From assembly GCA_947479475.1 (NCBI GenBank), contig CANJZW010000058.1, positions 1 through 32,077 of the forward strand: DNA of 32,077 bases, read 5' to 3'. Positions 31,914 to 32,077 of this stretch are shown here, piece after piece (the first letter of the stretch is position 1; every line of letters begins with the position of its first letter). Made by a program: the position numbers and the translations under genes. The notes under the pieces were generated by a model. It did not search any database, was not told the DNA's origin, and saw only the letters and a list, made by a program, of their open reading frames with translations. Source of the stretch: Chthoniobacteraceae bacterium (GTDB lineage Bacteria; Verrucomicrobiota; Verrucomicrobiia; Chthoniobacterales; Chthoniobacteraceae).

Positions 31914-32077
31914 TTTTGGCGGGAGACCCAGAACAATACGAAGCCGACCACGCCGCCTTGTACCGGGGCAGGCTCTGGGTCAACCAGCTCGCGCGATGGG
32001 CGTGTTTACACCCCAAGGCCGGCTCCGCCCTCGTGCAGGCCGGTCGCTTCTTCCCCAGTATCTTCAGCCTTCTAACC
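31914..32077 (+). pseudogene. Partial second copy of the flavoprotein 3' end
   Basis: Direct repeat copy 2, cut by the window end. The reading frame of the first copy is kept, open from about 31865, but there is no start codon or FAD-binding domain, so it is a fragment. The two base changes give Asn to Asp (AGDPEQ) and Glu to Asp (EADHAA). It may be a truncated paralogue, a duplication remnant or an assembly artefact. Confidence 0.75.

Noticed and set aside
1-32077. tRNA, rRNA, riboswitch, CRISPR array or prophage
   Set aside because: No cloverleaf, conserved RNA core, regularly spaced repeat array or phage structural gene was seen on either strand by reading. A covariance-model search was not possible.

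Overview
The window is most likely chromosomal DNA from a Verrucomicrobiota (PVC superphylum) bacterium. It holds the gene families that mark this group: a PVC-type haem-binding dehydrogenase, a DUF1501 protein, a DUF1549/DUF1553 protein with planctomycete-type cytochrome c, a DUF1080 glycoside hydrolase and a Tat-exported Gfo/Idh/MocA protein. It also has an autotransporter beta-barrel and lipoproteins, so the cell has an outer membrane. GC is high, and clear Shine-Dalgarno sites are seen before only some genes. The class cannot be fixed from the sequence alone.

Layout. Bases 1-1760 carry a probable mobile-element end followed by a 5'-truncated autotransporter. Bases 1878-10023 (minus strand) hold three large exported genes in operon-like order: DUF1549/DUF1553 cytochrome, DUF1501, then haem-binding dehydrogenase. 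Bases 10262-14882 hold a lipoprotein, the DUF1080 hydrolase, two exported alpha/beta-hydrolases, and a VapB-like antitoxin whose VapC partner is degraded. A small basic protein with a beta-clamp-like motif follows at 15161.

Bases 15401-21145 (minus) form an envelope block: alr (D-alanine supply), a class A penicillin-binding protein (glycan polymerisation and crosslinking), murJ (lipid II flipping), then a Lon substrate-binding-domain protein. Bases 21276-25473 hold an orphan NarL-type response regulator, a small secreted protein, a Gfo/Idh/MocA oxidoreductase, a TPM-domain membrane protein and a small lipoprotein.

Bases 25570-30526 form a sugar block: LacI-type regulator (followed by DUF2293) divergent from xylA, a terminator after xylA, a secreted protein with a possible caspase-like His/Cys pair, and a UxuB-like SDR. 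Together with the DUF1080 protein, the Gfo/Idh/MocA protein and the esterases, this suggests growth on plant- or mucilage-type polysaccharides (pentose and uronate). Bases 30698-31756 encode a geranylgeranyl-reductase-type flavoprotein. A 164-bp near-identical copy of its 3' part recurs at the very end of the window.

No rRNA, tRNA, CRISPR array, phage gene or complete transposase was found. No large novel multi-gene system is evident. The most interesting items are the caspase-like secreted protein, the small clamp-motif protein, the SGNH-like domain lacking its catalytic residues, the decayed VapC, two well-formed palindromes next to murJ and the TPM gene, and the repeat-like sequence at both window ends.
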